From Albula goreensis (lineage: Eukaryota > Chordata > Actinopteri > Albuliformes > Albulidae), in contig CM040748.1 in assembly GCA_022829145.1 (NCBI GenBank), positions 7,927,501-7,991,500 of the forward strand: a DNA stretch of 64,000 nucleotides. Direction: 5' to 3'. Numbering within the stretch: position 1 is the stretch's first letter; every line of letters begins with the position of its first letter. Of this stretch, positions 24,601-35,657 are shown piece by piece. The translations under genes were made by a program, and so were the position numbers. Under the pieces are notes generated by a model that saw only the letters and a list, made by a program, of their open reading frames with translations, did not search any database and was not told the origin of the DNA.

Positions 24601-27600
24601 CAAAACATGTCCTTAATTAAAAATGTCACATTTGTGGGTTAATATTTTTAAAACCATGTGACCTGGCCTGTAGAGCATGCCATGAATCCAGTATTTGCCA
24701 GTCCTGCAGTGTGTAAGCTGTTACCTTTACAGAGGGGATCTGCCAACATCACTTATAAAAGCCTGGGTGGCTGAAGTTTAGAAATGCTGTTTTCCTGAGG
24801 GTTTCTGGGCTTTTTCCCCAGCGTCCATCTGGTTCTCATTTACTTCCATGAAAGATTCTGGGTTTAGTTAAGGTGACGCTGGAAGGAAGACCTCAGAGTG
24901 ACAGACATTTAGGTTCCTTTACTCTGCTCTTCTCAGGTTCTCGGGGATCACAAAAGCTTTGCTGAAACCGGTGAAGACGAGGCTGCAGGATGTCCAGGTC
25001 AAGCTGAAAGAGGCCCTTCCACGTAACGCAGTGCTCGTGGGCCACTCCCTCAACAATGATCTGCAGGCTCTGAATGTAAGGACAGCAGTGAAACTGACTG
25101 CCACATGACCGTTGAGCGTGCAGTGAGCAATGGCATGAAGAAGAAAGACTTACAGGATTTTTCTGTCCATTTTACCCACCAATGCAGCCAGTTTCATCTT
25201 TGAACTATGATAAATGTTCAAAATAAGCAGACATCTGAAAGCTATTAAAATTCAGAAGGGATAAAGAAAGTTCACTATTATTAAAATGCCTTGCACGCCA
25301 TTGCACATTGCATCTACAGTTTCTGTCCCACAAAATGAATGACTTAACTCAATAGATTTACTTGTTTCCCACACAGTGATCCTAGTGATTGCTGTGGGTT
25401 TTACTGCAGACTGACAAGGCACATGTCCTTCAGAGTGTTTTTGTATCTCTCAGGTAATCCATCCTCATGTCATCGACACCTCACTCCTCTTCAGAAGGGA
25501 ATCGGGTCAGAGATTTAAGCTGAAGTTTTTGGCGGAGGTTGTGTTGAAGTAAGTAAGCTTTTCGTGCTCTTATTCATTTGTTATCCTTTTATTTAATTAT
25601 TGATTTCTGCTTTCAGGCTCTAACAGATGAATATCCCTCTGAGGTAATCATTTAGACTTTTCTCAGTGCGAGCTCTCTTTCCTGGTAGCACCACCCTTAC
25701 TAGCTGCGCTTTTTTGTCTGCACATTTCTCAGTAAGAGGATCCAGTGCGCGGGGGAAAACGGGCACAATCCAACAGAGGATGCCCTCGCTGCCCTGGAGC
25801 TGGCACAGTATTTCATCAGCAGAGGCCCGAAAAAGGCAAGCCAGAGTTTTTCAGCTACTTACACACACAGACCATGCAGAGGACAGTAAGGACAGGCAGA
25901 ATGGGTGTGCTGACCTCGCACTTTTTCTTTCAGGTTGTCGAGTTAAATCTGGATGGGATATGGGGAGGACAAGTCATTGGGATGGACTCCCCATTGAATG
26001 GCCATGTGCACAATCTGAACAGACCTCCTAGTCCATTAAGGTATGAGTTTTAATTCCCCTCTCCGCTGCACAGATAACTAACACACAATGAGTGGTGTGG
26101 GAAACTGCAGAATGATAACATGATGCTCTCTCAGGTTCATGGATGCCCTACGGACTTCAGGTCACTCAGCAGTTCATTTGGCCCGAGCATCAAAGATCGA
26201 CCTGTCACAGACCGCTAAGCATTTGCGTAGGGTGAAGTGCAGCTCAGATCGAGAGGTTTGTTTCAGTACCATAGAGGAATGAGGCTTATCTAAGCCTTAA
26301 TACTTACAATGTAATAAAAGCACACTGATAATCATGAATATATGTTATTGTGCATACATTTATACAAAGATTTTATTTTTATTATTTCAGGTCCTGTCCT
26401 CATTCAAAAGGGAAGTGTCATCATGGTTTTTCAGCCTGGCAGAGTTTTCTTTATTTGCAGACAAAATAAAAACTTTGTCTGATGGCAAGACATGTGGTGA
26501 CCCTTTTCAGAAGGTACATATTATTGCATGGTTATAAACAAGTGGTCCCTTTGTGATAACACATTACTCTTAATAAGGATGTTTTTTTGTCATGTCGTAG
26601 ATGCTTATCCATCAAAGGGAGATGTGCACCATTTATGTGGGTCCTTTACCCAAGGACTGCAGTGAGAAGTATTTGAGGAAGCTGTTTTTGAGGTGTGGAC
26701 CCATTCACTCACTGAGGCTGATAAATGTCACTGAAAGAGTAGGTTTGTTTCTTATTTCTCCATATACATGCTGAGGCTGTTCTCAACTGTGTGTTTGTGT
26801 TTGGAAATCATATTGATCTGCCATTTACATGCATGTACTTCTGATAATTATTTGGCATGATGTCCATGAGACATCAGGCCTTTGGTTGGGAAATATTATA
26901 ACAGGATGCACCGTTAGTCACAACAGGTCTCCTGTCTTCCGTTCCAGACCCATGCAGTTATTGTGTTTGAGTTGCTGGAGGGAGCCTGTCTGGCTGTAGA
27001 TTCACTAAATGGCCATCAGCTGGATGGGTGCTCTGTTAAGGTATGACCTGTGATCAACCATACTGAATTTTATTTGTTTGGTTTTAAATTATTTGACATA
27101 GAGTCAAGAAAGTATATAATGCAATTGCATAATACCCCCCTTACCCAACTAAGTGGACTGTGACACAGTGATACCCCTGATAGGCTTCACAAATACCTGA
27201 GTAAAATTTATATTTATGTTCTATTATCATGTGCTGTCAAAGCTATGCAATATTTTTACAATTCAGGGTTTAAGAAGTAAAACGTTGTCAGTTGCCAAAC
27301 AAAGTCACACTGTTTAGGTTATGTAATGGCCTGTTATATCCCCAGATGAATGTGAATATGCTGTTCTTTTACTGAGACCCTTGATTCTTTACCTGCCAGG
27401 TTCTGAGGCCTGTAAAGGAGTCCACATTGGATTTGGAACTGATTCTGAAGGAGCTTGAGAGTGACATGCTTGAGGAAAACGTTGTCTATGTCTCAGGAGT
27501 GTCCACGCAGGCGCTTCATCAAGCCTTCGACAGATTTGGCCCCATCAAGCAAACAGTCCTGCCCAAGACATCCTCCTTGGGAAAGTTCAAGAAACACACA

Positions 27601-29634
27601 TTCATAAGTTAGTCATTCTCACATACTATTGATGTAGGGTTGTGTTCAATGTTTTATGTTTATGCTATTAGCAAATCCCATTTGTAGGAGTTTGGATTGG
27701 AACATTTGGTCCAAGAGTGGGCTACAGATGCTTTTTAAGTCCCTAAAATCTCAAATTGCTGCTCCGTTTCAGAGTACCAAAGTGCAGAGAGCGTGGAGGC
27801 TGCATTGCACTCATCCACTGAATTCAGAGGCAGAAAAATACAGGTGTGCAAAGCTTTAACTCCTTCCCACCTCTCCTCATGGACCAGCCAGGCACACCTT
27901 CAGTCTGTGGAGTGGAATTCAGGAGACACCCAATCCACAGAACCTGAAGAACCAGACTGCTGTAAGCAGCAGCACTGCCATGTGAGTTCAGCTGAAGCAT
28001 TGAGAAATACATTCTCTGGTGAATGGAAACACTGGATCATTGCATCTTATGGGGTTACTTTGTTTTCGCTCTGATTTTTAATGGATTTTGCAGCCACACG
28101 GTCTCATTTTGTCTTCTTAATGTGTATGTGCCTCTATGCAGGGGAGCGAAATGAAAGATCTGATGAGGAAAGTTGACTCCAGGGTGGGGAAACTGTTCAA
28201 GGCTCTGCCAAATAAAACGCTGAGTGTAATCCTTCTTCCTGGACAGACAAGGTAATAAAGTCATTTGGCATCGTCATCACTTAAGGCTATAGTACATTAA
28301 ACGGAATCCCTTGTAAAGTGGAACACTCCAACCGGACATTCTAACTGGCTCAGCTCACTTTGGCTAACCCCTTTCAATCTGTACTGTCATTTATGTTGTG
28401 CTTTTAATGGTTTGGTATGTTCAGCTCATAAGATCACTGCTGCAACCAGCAATAGACATTATTATGTTTGAGCATAACAACAGATAAGCAATGTTTTGGT
28501 TTTCATGTCAATATCAAACACGGAAAACTGTTTCAGTGCTAACCCAATTCATTTAGCACAGACATTCTCATTTTCTGTTTGAGTGTTTTTTCAGTATGTA
28601 ATTGCAGTACTTTGGGGTGGAAATATAGGTTTTAATATAATTGGCCATTTAGAGCTTGTGAATATTTTAATGTTCTGATTTATGGTTAACACATAAAAGA
28701 CAGTAGTTTGGTACTTTCACAGGAAGCATAAAATTACGAGCCGTCTATCATTGTCACCTTACAGTGAAATTGCAGTGAGTCACACCAAGGCTGTGTTGCA
28801 AATCTGATTAAAATGCCACCAGTTGAATTACAGGTGATAGGAGGAGAGCAGTGCGCATTTTATTATTTTATTCCCTGCCCCTTAAAGAAGGCCGGAACAC
28901 ATTACACTACAGTCATTTAGCTGACACGTTTAGCCAATGTGACTTACAGGTGATTATGTTAACTAAGGGCCAGTCTCCCCTGGGGCTTGAACCACTAACC
29001 TCAAGGATCCGAGTTATGTACCTTAGCTACTAGACCACAGGCTACGTGAACACATTGGGTTTATGTACTCTGAGCATGAGTTCTGACTGAGCCTTGTATT
29101 ACCAGCTTAATAGTCGCAGGAGGCTGATTTAGTGTAGGTATGTCAAGGTTGAAATGACAAGTGCTCCTCGGATGTTAGTCCATTAAAAAGCAAAACGACC
29201 CTTGCCAAGACATTGGTTGACATGAAGTGAATTATCTCTTATGTAAATCTCTATGGTCTTTCAGTGAAAGAAATTTTCCAATTGGATGTACAATTCCTGA
29301 AGCCTTCCTTAATTATGTGTTTGTGGTTTGTTATTAGATAAAATGTGATTTACTTCACCAGAATTTTTGTTATTTTTACAATGACATCCAATCTCAAAGG
29401 TCTCCCATTTTATTTTTGTTTATTTTAAATGTATGTATTAAATCTGGCAGGCATTATAATGCAGTGAAATTTTACAATTTTTTTTATCAGTCTGGTCATA
29501 AACCTTCCTGTGATAATTTGTAACACTGTTCCTATGCATGTTTGAAGGCTGTAAAGTTGTCATTTTTTGGCAGGGTTGGTGGGATTTTCCCAGGACTGTG
29601 CTTGATGGGGATCAAACATGATTCCTCAGTTTAA
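21609..29634 (+). CDS. rexo5: REXO5, DEDDh RNA exonuclease with two RRMs (19 coding exons, 788 aa)
   Basis: Exons: 21609-21767, 21824-21939, 22035-22161, 22818-22959, 23322-23432, 23540-23628, 23830-23945, 24937-25075, 25454-25548, 25733-25835, 25934-26040, 26135-26255, 26391-26513, 26601-26738, 26948-27040, 27400-27607, 27773-27981, 28142-28251, 29574-29634. Phases close to 789 codons (human 774 aa as I recall). Catalytic residues are present: Asp245/Glu247 in PLYGLDCEM, Asp328 in GHSLNNDLQAL, and His376/Asp381 in GHNPTEDA. RRM1 spans about 525-600 (TIYVGPLPKDC) and RRM2 about 620-690 (VVYVSGVSTQ). A conserved C-terminal block has SVILLPGQT and ends in GLCLMGIK plus a short tail. Known role in animals: nuclear/nucleolar 3' trimming of snoRNA and 5S rRNA precursors (Rexo5 in fly). 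The start sits in a nuclear-signal-like KRKSS context. Exon 10 ends at a GC donor (25836-25837). The large introns are 23946-24936 and 28252-29573. Confidence 0.96.
28899..29043 (+). repeat. Dispersed fish repeat, copy in REXO5 intron 18
   Basis: The copy begins with CATTACACTACAGTCATTTA, continues into a GACTTACAGGTGATT block and ends near TAGCTACTAGACCACAGGCT. This is the layout of a very common short dispersed repeat in teleosts (CAGTCATTTAGC... then CGACTTACA... then CTTGAACC...). It is degenerate. I do not assign it to a class; a non-autonomous DNA element or a tRNA-like SINE both seem possible. Confidence 0.5.
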
Positions 29635-29828
29635 AGAAGACTTCCAGGATATGAGCAGGAATGGGACCATGAACCAGTTGTGACTCACAGTGATTTTTTG
29701 TAGTACTTGAACAATTCAAGAATTTCTTTGGGAATTACATTTATTTAAACTCTTTTTCTATCAAACTTGCCTGCAGCAACATGATAACATAGTGTCCTTG
29801 ATCTCTTGAATATTTGAAATATCTGAAA

Positions 29829-29834
29829 AATAAA
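29829..29834 (+). terminator. REXO5 poly(A) signal AATAAA
   Basis: A canonical AATAAA lies about 195 bp past the REXO5 stop codon and is followed within 60 bp by T-rich sequence. It is the best candidate 3' end for this gene. Confidence 0.6.
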
Positions 29835-30131
29835 ATGTTTGTTCTCTGTTGCTCATCTTTTTTAATTAATTTTAAATTAAATTTACTAATTTATATTTTA
29901 AGTGACTGGGCAAGTTTTGTATTGAAGTTGGGTCTCTGTGTACTGTAAGCATCAAGGATACCTGGTGTATATTGTTTCTCACTCTATTGTTATTAATTGT
30001 ATAAATTAGTTATGTAATTTTGAGTATAAAGTATCTCACGATGAACGTTACAGAAATAAGATAAGGGAAACAGCGAACACACGATGAGTGGTGTGCACAA
30101 TATAAAGACAACCCGATGGTGAAAGAGCGCA

Positions 30132-30203
30132 GGCGCGGTGGCCAAGTGGTAAGGCGTCGGTCTCGTAAACCGAAGATCGCGGGTTCGAACCCCGTCCGTG
30201 CCT
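30132..30203 (+). tRNA. tRNA-Thr, anticodon CGT
   Basis: The 72-nt cloverleaf is complete. The acceptor stem GGCGCGG pairs with CCGTGCC (one G-T pair) and the discriminator base is T203. The D stem is GCC/GGC. The anticodon stem TCGGT/ACCGA encloses the 7-nt loop CTCGTAA, with CGT at 30164-30166. The T stem GCGGG/CCCGT encloses TTCGAAC. Internal A box and B box (GGTTCGAACCC) are intact, there is no intron, and CCA is not encoded, as expected for a nuclear gene. A TTTT Pol III terminator follows at about 30227. It decodes ACG. It looks functional and has no tRNA neighbour in this window. Confidence 0.95.
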
Positions 30204-30209
30204 ACGGGA

Positions 30210-32880
30210 GACTTTGATGCGTCCCCTTTTGTTCTATGCTGAAGTATTGCTGAAATCTCCAGAAACTGGTGATTTATTAGTTATGTTCTGAACAAAATAC
30301 TGCATGCCTCCTTTTAATAACTCTGAGTGACTTAGTAGGTACTGACGTGTCCGCAAGAACGTAAAAAGCTTTGGAAGCTTTAAGGAACAATCTTGCAGAA
30401 CACAAAGAATCAGTTATAATGCCGAAGGGCAGGTGGTGGTCTTTTGCCATAAGCACATTTCGGGTATCATTCATGATTTATTTCCTTCCTGACCTGTATT
30501 CTGTCAATCCCAAATAACCTCAAATCTGTGTCAAAATTGTTTCTAAACATCATATAGGCTGTTGAGACCATGTACGACTCTTACAAGCAGATTCAGTTAC
30601 CAGCCTGCCTATAAGAACGTAGAAAAATAGTGGCAAAATCCATTTTCGTTTCTGTTAAACTCAAATGACAAAAGTCGTACAGAGTCATGGATTTACTTAT
30701 TCTCAGATACTTCTTAATCTGATTCTCCATTCCAAGACAAATAAATTGTGCCGTTTTCTTTTTTGCCAGAGTAAATAAACTCCAGCAGAGGGCAACAAAT
30801 CTTGCTAAACCTTTCAGTAACCTATTATTCTGCCGATATTTCTGAGTAAAATCATTCTGATATAATCATAACTGTACTCTGTACTACATTCACACAATAA
30901 AAACGGTATTTGATGGATGGGAAAATCGGTCAAATACTGTGAGGAAGCTATTATGATTTAACATTTTGGACGGGGATGTAGACTTACATATAACATGCAA
31001 TCTATCATACGCTACATGTATTTATTTGACTTTCCATAAACAATAGCTTTCTGAATGCAGGCTCAATTGTTATTAACAAACTCCGAAGATTATGAGTTTT
31101 GAGGATGGAAGATAGAAATGTGGGCATCTCTAACTTAGAAAGCGTCCTGTGCTGGCCAAGAAAAAGAGTTAAATAGAAATGTTATGACGTCCCAGGATTT
31201 CTAAGAATGTCAATTCCGTGTTTCTATATTTGGCGGTTGTTTCTAGGAAAATAAAATTTGTCATAACTGCACACCTCCATTCCAAGCCAGATGCGAGAAA
31301 CTTCCCCCTTTTTTCATGGCATTAGAATAAGCAGTGCCGGCAATGCTGTCTTCGTCAGAACATCCACGCCGTTTTCCACTTGGGAGCTGAGTGGGGATCC
31401 TCCTTACTACAAACCATAGGAAGGGCTGATCTTGCATTGGGCGGCTTTTCTTTCTGAGGATATCTTTTGTAAAATGTTCTTCTCTTTTTAAATCTTTATT
31501 TTCTCTTGCGCCTCCCCCTCGTTTGGCCTCTCCGTAACCAGTGGCGTGACCGTGAAGAAATGTTTGAAGAGCATGCAGTGTGATCTTAAAATGCACAGAG
31601 TTAGCAACGCCAAACACGGCTGCTCTCATCAACATATACATTCTTAAAGAAACAAGGACCTGCAAGTGAGATGTGCGTGTCATGCTAGCCTGCTGAATTA
31701 ATTGAAATAATAATGGTAAGTTTGAACGGATTAAATAAGTTTGTTTTTAGCCCACATATCAGGAGGGTATTTGATGTGTTTTTTAAAGCGTGCTCACTCG
31801 CACGTCTCCTAGCTGTTTCACATGGTTGAAAAGGCTAGCAGGTGAGAGAATAATTTCTACGTTGCTTGCAGAATAGAACTAGAATCATGTTAGGGAATAT
31901 CCGTCATCGATATAGGCTAAGATAATTTAAAGAAGAGTCTTGGCTGTTTTTTGTGAAAACATCTTTTCGCAGACGGGTAGACGTTCCAATGAATAAATAA
32001 TGCAGGGTTTTATAGTCTTTTCTCGTCGTGGCTGAGCACAGACAGATTGTGTCTGCGCGATCTATACCTGAAGTCCCCCGGGAAGCACCGAGGACACTGT
32101 CTGAGACTCAATCAGGTTAAACGCCCAGTGGTGACTTTATAATACATAACCAGTCTCAGACGTGATCTTTAAAGATAAAATGCGTTTGGTACAGTGTATG
32201 GACTTGTGGAATATCATGTGAATAGACTCAATTGAAGATTCATAGAAAAAATGCACCACACGTGCTGACGAATAGCCTAAATAATATATAAAATAGTCAA
32301 ATCAATTCCCTCCCGGGGTCTGCCACTGTCTCAAAAGTTCAGCATCGTCATTATCAACAAACATACGCCAGATAATTTCAGGTAAATCTGAATTTCTTTA
32401 TTTTGCAATGTTGCTCATTATTAACGTAAAATTATCAAACCATGGGCAGATTTGGTTTTGTTTTCCAGTAGGAGCTGGGGCTACAGATCGGTGGGAATAT
32501 TATGGAACTAAACAAAGAAAAGCGTGGTAAATGGCTGATATAAATTCATCAAGTAGATTACGTACAATCTTGTGTAAGTGGTCCATATCTGTCACAAATG
32601 TACTGGTTAGTCCCGAGGATAAGCTACATTGTTACATTTAAATATAATCTTTTAGCCTACTCGCGTCTGACATGATAAGCGTCACACACTGTTGAGAAAA
32701 CGAAGCATCATTTTGATATCCATGTACGGGACAAAGAAAATTTTTGATCACCAGACATACAAAATAAATGACTATTTCGCAGTTAAGCCTAGAAATGCAG
32801 TGCTGAGAGGAATCTCAAGAAGACAAGGAGTTAATTGCTAGTCTATAAGCAATACGTCGTCGTGTTGCTTAAAGGATGCC
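30210..32880. other. Intergenic; probable upstream part of the mir-193b/365 primary transcript
   Basis: No protein exon is supported. The longest open frame (minus, 31261-31683, 140 codons) resembles nothing known. CpG-containing patches at about 31300-31560 and 32030-32110 are plausible promoter or first-exon sequence for the plus-strand miRNA transcript, but no transcription start can be read directly. Confidence 0.4.
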
Positions 32881-32889
32881 TGTGGCTCC

Positions 32890-32980
32890 CGGTGGTGACC
32901 TCAGATACGGGATTTTGAGGGCTAGATGAGTTTCGTTGTAATCCAACTGGCCCGCAAAGTCCCGCTTCTGGCTAGCGCTG
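32890..32980 (+). ncRNA. mir193b: mir-193b precursor
   Basis: The 3p arm at 32945-32966 reads AACTGGCCCGCAAAGTCCCG followed by CT, which is miR-193b-3p with the seed ACTGGCC. The 5p arm at 32908-32929 begins CGGGATTTTGAGGGC and pairs with it through CGGGA/TCCCG and GGGC/GCCC, with a short loop (GTTTCGTTGTAATCC) between them. The arms and their spacing fit the known family. Human 193b-3p has CCCTC where this has CCCGC. The hairpin borders are approximate. It lies upstream of mir-365 on the same strand, as in other vertebrates, so one primary transcript is expected. Confidence 0.95.
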
Positions 32981-33265
32981 TCTCTGCACGAAGAGAGCCT
33001 CTCCCAGCTTCATTTGAATATTAGAATTATTATCGCCCTAAAAGGCAATCTGACATTGATATCTAGAGGGAATTCAACACACGTAACTTAGCAGTGTTCG
33101 TATACAATGGATTTGTTGCACAGTTAATTCTAAATATTGAGTCATGAATCAGAAGTAGCCTATTACAATCTCATCGTTTAAATACAGATTTTTAATTAGG
33201 CTAATCATTGGTCTAAAAAGATGTAATCGGTTGACAAGCCGTAAGTTCATGATCTGTGGTAATAC

Positions 33266-33352
33266 CGCAGGGAGAATGAGGGGCTTTTGGGGGCAGTTGT
33301 GTTTCAATTTCACCATCATAATGCCCCTAAAAATCCTTATTGCTCTTGCACG
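33266..33352 (+). ncRNA. mir365: mir-365 precursor
   Basis: The 3p arm at 33319-33340 reads TAATGCCCCTAAAAATCCTT followed by AT, identical to vertebrate miR-365-3p. The 5p arm at 33279-33301 begins AGGGGCTTTTGGGGGCAGTT and pairs with it around the loop TTTCAATTTCACCATCA. The hairpin borders are approximate. It lies about 350 bp downstream of mir-193b on the same strand, with PARN following on the opposite strand. A short open frame that crosses the hairpin is a chance reading. Confidence 0.96.
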
Positions 33353-35507
33353 TATCGCCTATGCGGTTAAAACACTTGGCCTACAAAATAAAGGAATTCA
33401 CCGAACAGAATGAAGTGGTTCAGGTCGAGTTATTAATTTATAGTTACATTTATATGACTATTAGGATCGTGCGCCCCCTGTCCTTAGCTGCAATAACCTA
33501 TTTTTGTTTTCGTTTGGTAGCCTTTAAACAACCAGTAATCTTTTTTTGTTGAACTTTAATTAATACTCACATGAATAATTAGTAATGTCCTTTGAAAATA
33601 TTGATAAATATTTTCTACAAATATAGGTCTACAGGGACCATTAAAACAGGGGGTCTTAAAACATTAAGTGGAATTGCAGCTGGATTATGATATTAAAGTG
33701 TGTTTTCTACGTGTTTTCCCAAATTATTATTTAAAACAATATGTGTTAACCTGAATTCAGATTGTAGCAACCCTTAAAAATAGAATTGGTTCGCCCTATG
33801 GAAAGTAACGTGATATCTAGCTTACGGTGTGCTATGAACTTTTAAGTTTGACGTGTTGGGAAAGAGTCGTTATCCCATACATATTTAATTTCGCCTTACA
33901 TTTTCGGCTAGTGTGCTGTTGGTGTAGATTTTAATTACTTTCTTGTTTTTCCATATTTTGCATTGAATTATGAGAGCAGTTTTGCAATTGTAGATGAGTG
34001 GACTATTTATATCCTGCAATATATCCTGAGATATAGAAGTTAAAATATTGAAAATTATTTTTTATTGATTCATGATTTGGGCCATTTTAATGTTGTTATG
34101 TCAGTCCAACAGTTTGTATACATTTGAAATCTAGGCTGGTTAAACACCTCCTGTACAAAAAGCAACAATGCAGATCATACCCTTATATTCACCAGTGCTG
34201 GCTGTGTGTGACAGGGTGCATGAATACAAATACTAGTGTATGACGCTGAATGTAATCATCAAAAGTGTTACGCCATTTTAATTTTCACAACTTTCAGTTG
34301 TTTTATTTTTCTTTTAGTTTTTTCTTGTTATGACCCTGTTTTATCATATAATTGTATTTACTAAGCTGTCTGTATCAGATAGAAGCAATGTTAAATTGTT
34401 TTTTTTTTTTTTTATCTAAGCAGTGTTACAGCAAGGGAAAAACAGGAACATGTTAGCAGAGAAGATATAAGTTGCCTTTCCTTTAGTGTCACACAAATGA
34501 ACATGTTGGTCATATACATAATTATTGAGTTGTTGCAACACTTGAAAATAAAGCAAAACTAATCATGAAAACTACATGTGAGTAATTATTTAAGATGTTC
34601 TAATGTAACAATTACCATGTAAAAATGTAAAGTTAGGCTTAGAATCTAATTTTCAGTCATGTTTTGGATGGATCATGTTTTAAGAAAAATATTGGGTCAA
34701 TAAAAATGGGTCAACAAAGCAAGTAAATATGAATCATTATATTAGTTTAGTTAAAAAGAAAATACTGAATAGTTTGTGTCTTGCAAGTATCTTTTGTGTG
34801 GAGAATTTATAGAACTGGTGTGTTGGCAGGCAGTTTAGGTCAACACTGAAAAGAGAAATTTAACAGGATTAGAAATTTGATGATAGAAGTGGATGAAATG
34901 GTCTGCCAATAGAACATGATCTCATGGGATAAGAGTGTATTCAGTTTTAAGACAAAGCTAGGCAGAATATTTGTGTTTACAGCAATGTCATTCAAAGACT
35001 TTGGTACATGGGCTCTTAAGAACCATTTGGTCCAGTGTAGGGTTGTGGGAATCAGAGGAAAGTTAACGAGTTAATTCATTTACAGGTCTAATTTGTATAG
35101 TAACCTGTCAGCGCTTGGATAAAATATACATAAAAGTTTACAAGCCCAAATGTATGCAGATGGTGGCCTATGGCACCAAACTCGAGCATACAAAAGTTAT
35201 TTTGGAAGCTATCATGTTTGAAAGTACATTTCCTGTTTATGAATGCCTGCTTCCAACATGTATGAGGTAGGGTGCAATGACAGAGCGTTTCTGTGTGCAT
35301 GACTGAGATGGCATTGGATAATGACTGCAGGATACTCCACAGAGGTTGTTTCTGAGGCAGGATGCTTGAAAGGAATGAAGTTAGCCATTTCCCAGTGAGG
35401 TATATTTCTCCTTGGCAAAGACAAGTTTGTCACCTGTGGGAGCAGTATATTTCACTGGTAAGTGAATACCTCGTTTTCATTGTTTTCCGAAGAATTACCT
35501 ACAATAC

Positions 35508-35580
35508 ATGACATTACAGTCATTTTGCAGAAGCTCTTATCCAGAGCGGCTTACAACTCAAAGTGCATTATGCCGGGGAC
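35508..35580 (+). repeat. Dispersed fish repeat, 5' part of a second copy
   Basis: The core CATTACAGTCATTTTGCAGA, followed by CTCTTATCCAGAGCGGCTTA, is the best-preserved copy in the window of the same short repeat seen at 28899. Only the first part is clear; it fades after about 70 bp. It includes a short inverted repeat around GCTCTTATCCAGAGC. Confidence 0.6.
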
Positions 35581-35621
35581 AAGAGGGCTAAAGTGCTTGA
35601 GTGGGGTAAAAGAGCCATTGC

Positions 35622-35657
35622 CCAAGTGCCAGTGCCAGTGCCAGTGCCCAAGTGCCA
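35622..35657 (+). repeat. Short tandem repeat (GTGCCA)n
   Basis: Imperfect tandem units GTGCCA repeat about five times, ending in GTGCCCAAGTGCCAG. It directly follows the dispersed repeat and may have grown from it. Confidence 0.8.

Noticed and set aside
24660-24900. Possible snoRNA in REXO5 intron 7
   Set aside because: The stretch has some stem potential and an ACA-like motif, but no clear H box or C/D boxes with matching stems could be read.
31261-31683. 140-codon minus-strand open frame
   Set aside because: No similarity to a family I know, no phase-matched splice sites and mixed low-information composition. It lies upstream of the miRNA cluster on the other strand and is probably chance.
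33231-33413. 60-codon plus-strand open frame
   Set aside because: It runs straight through the mir-365 hairpin, whose two mature arms explain the sequence.
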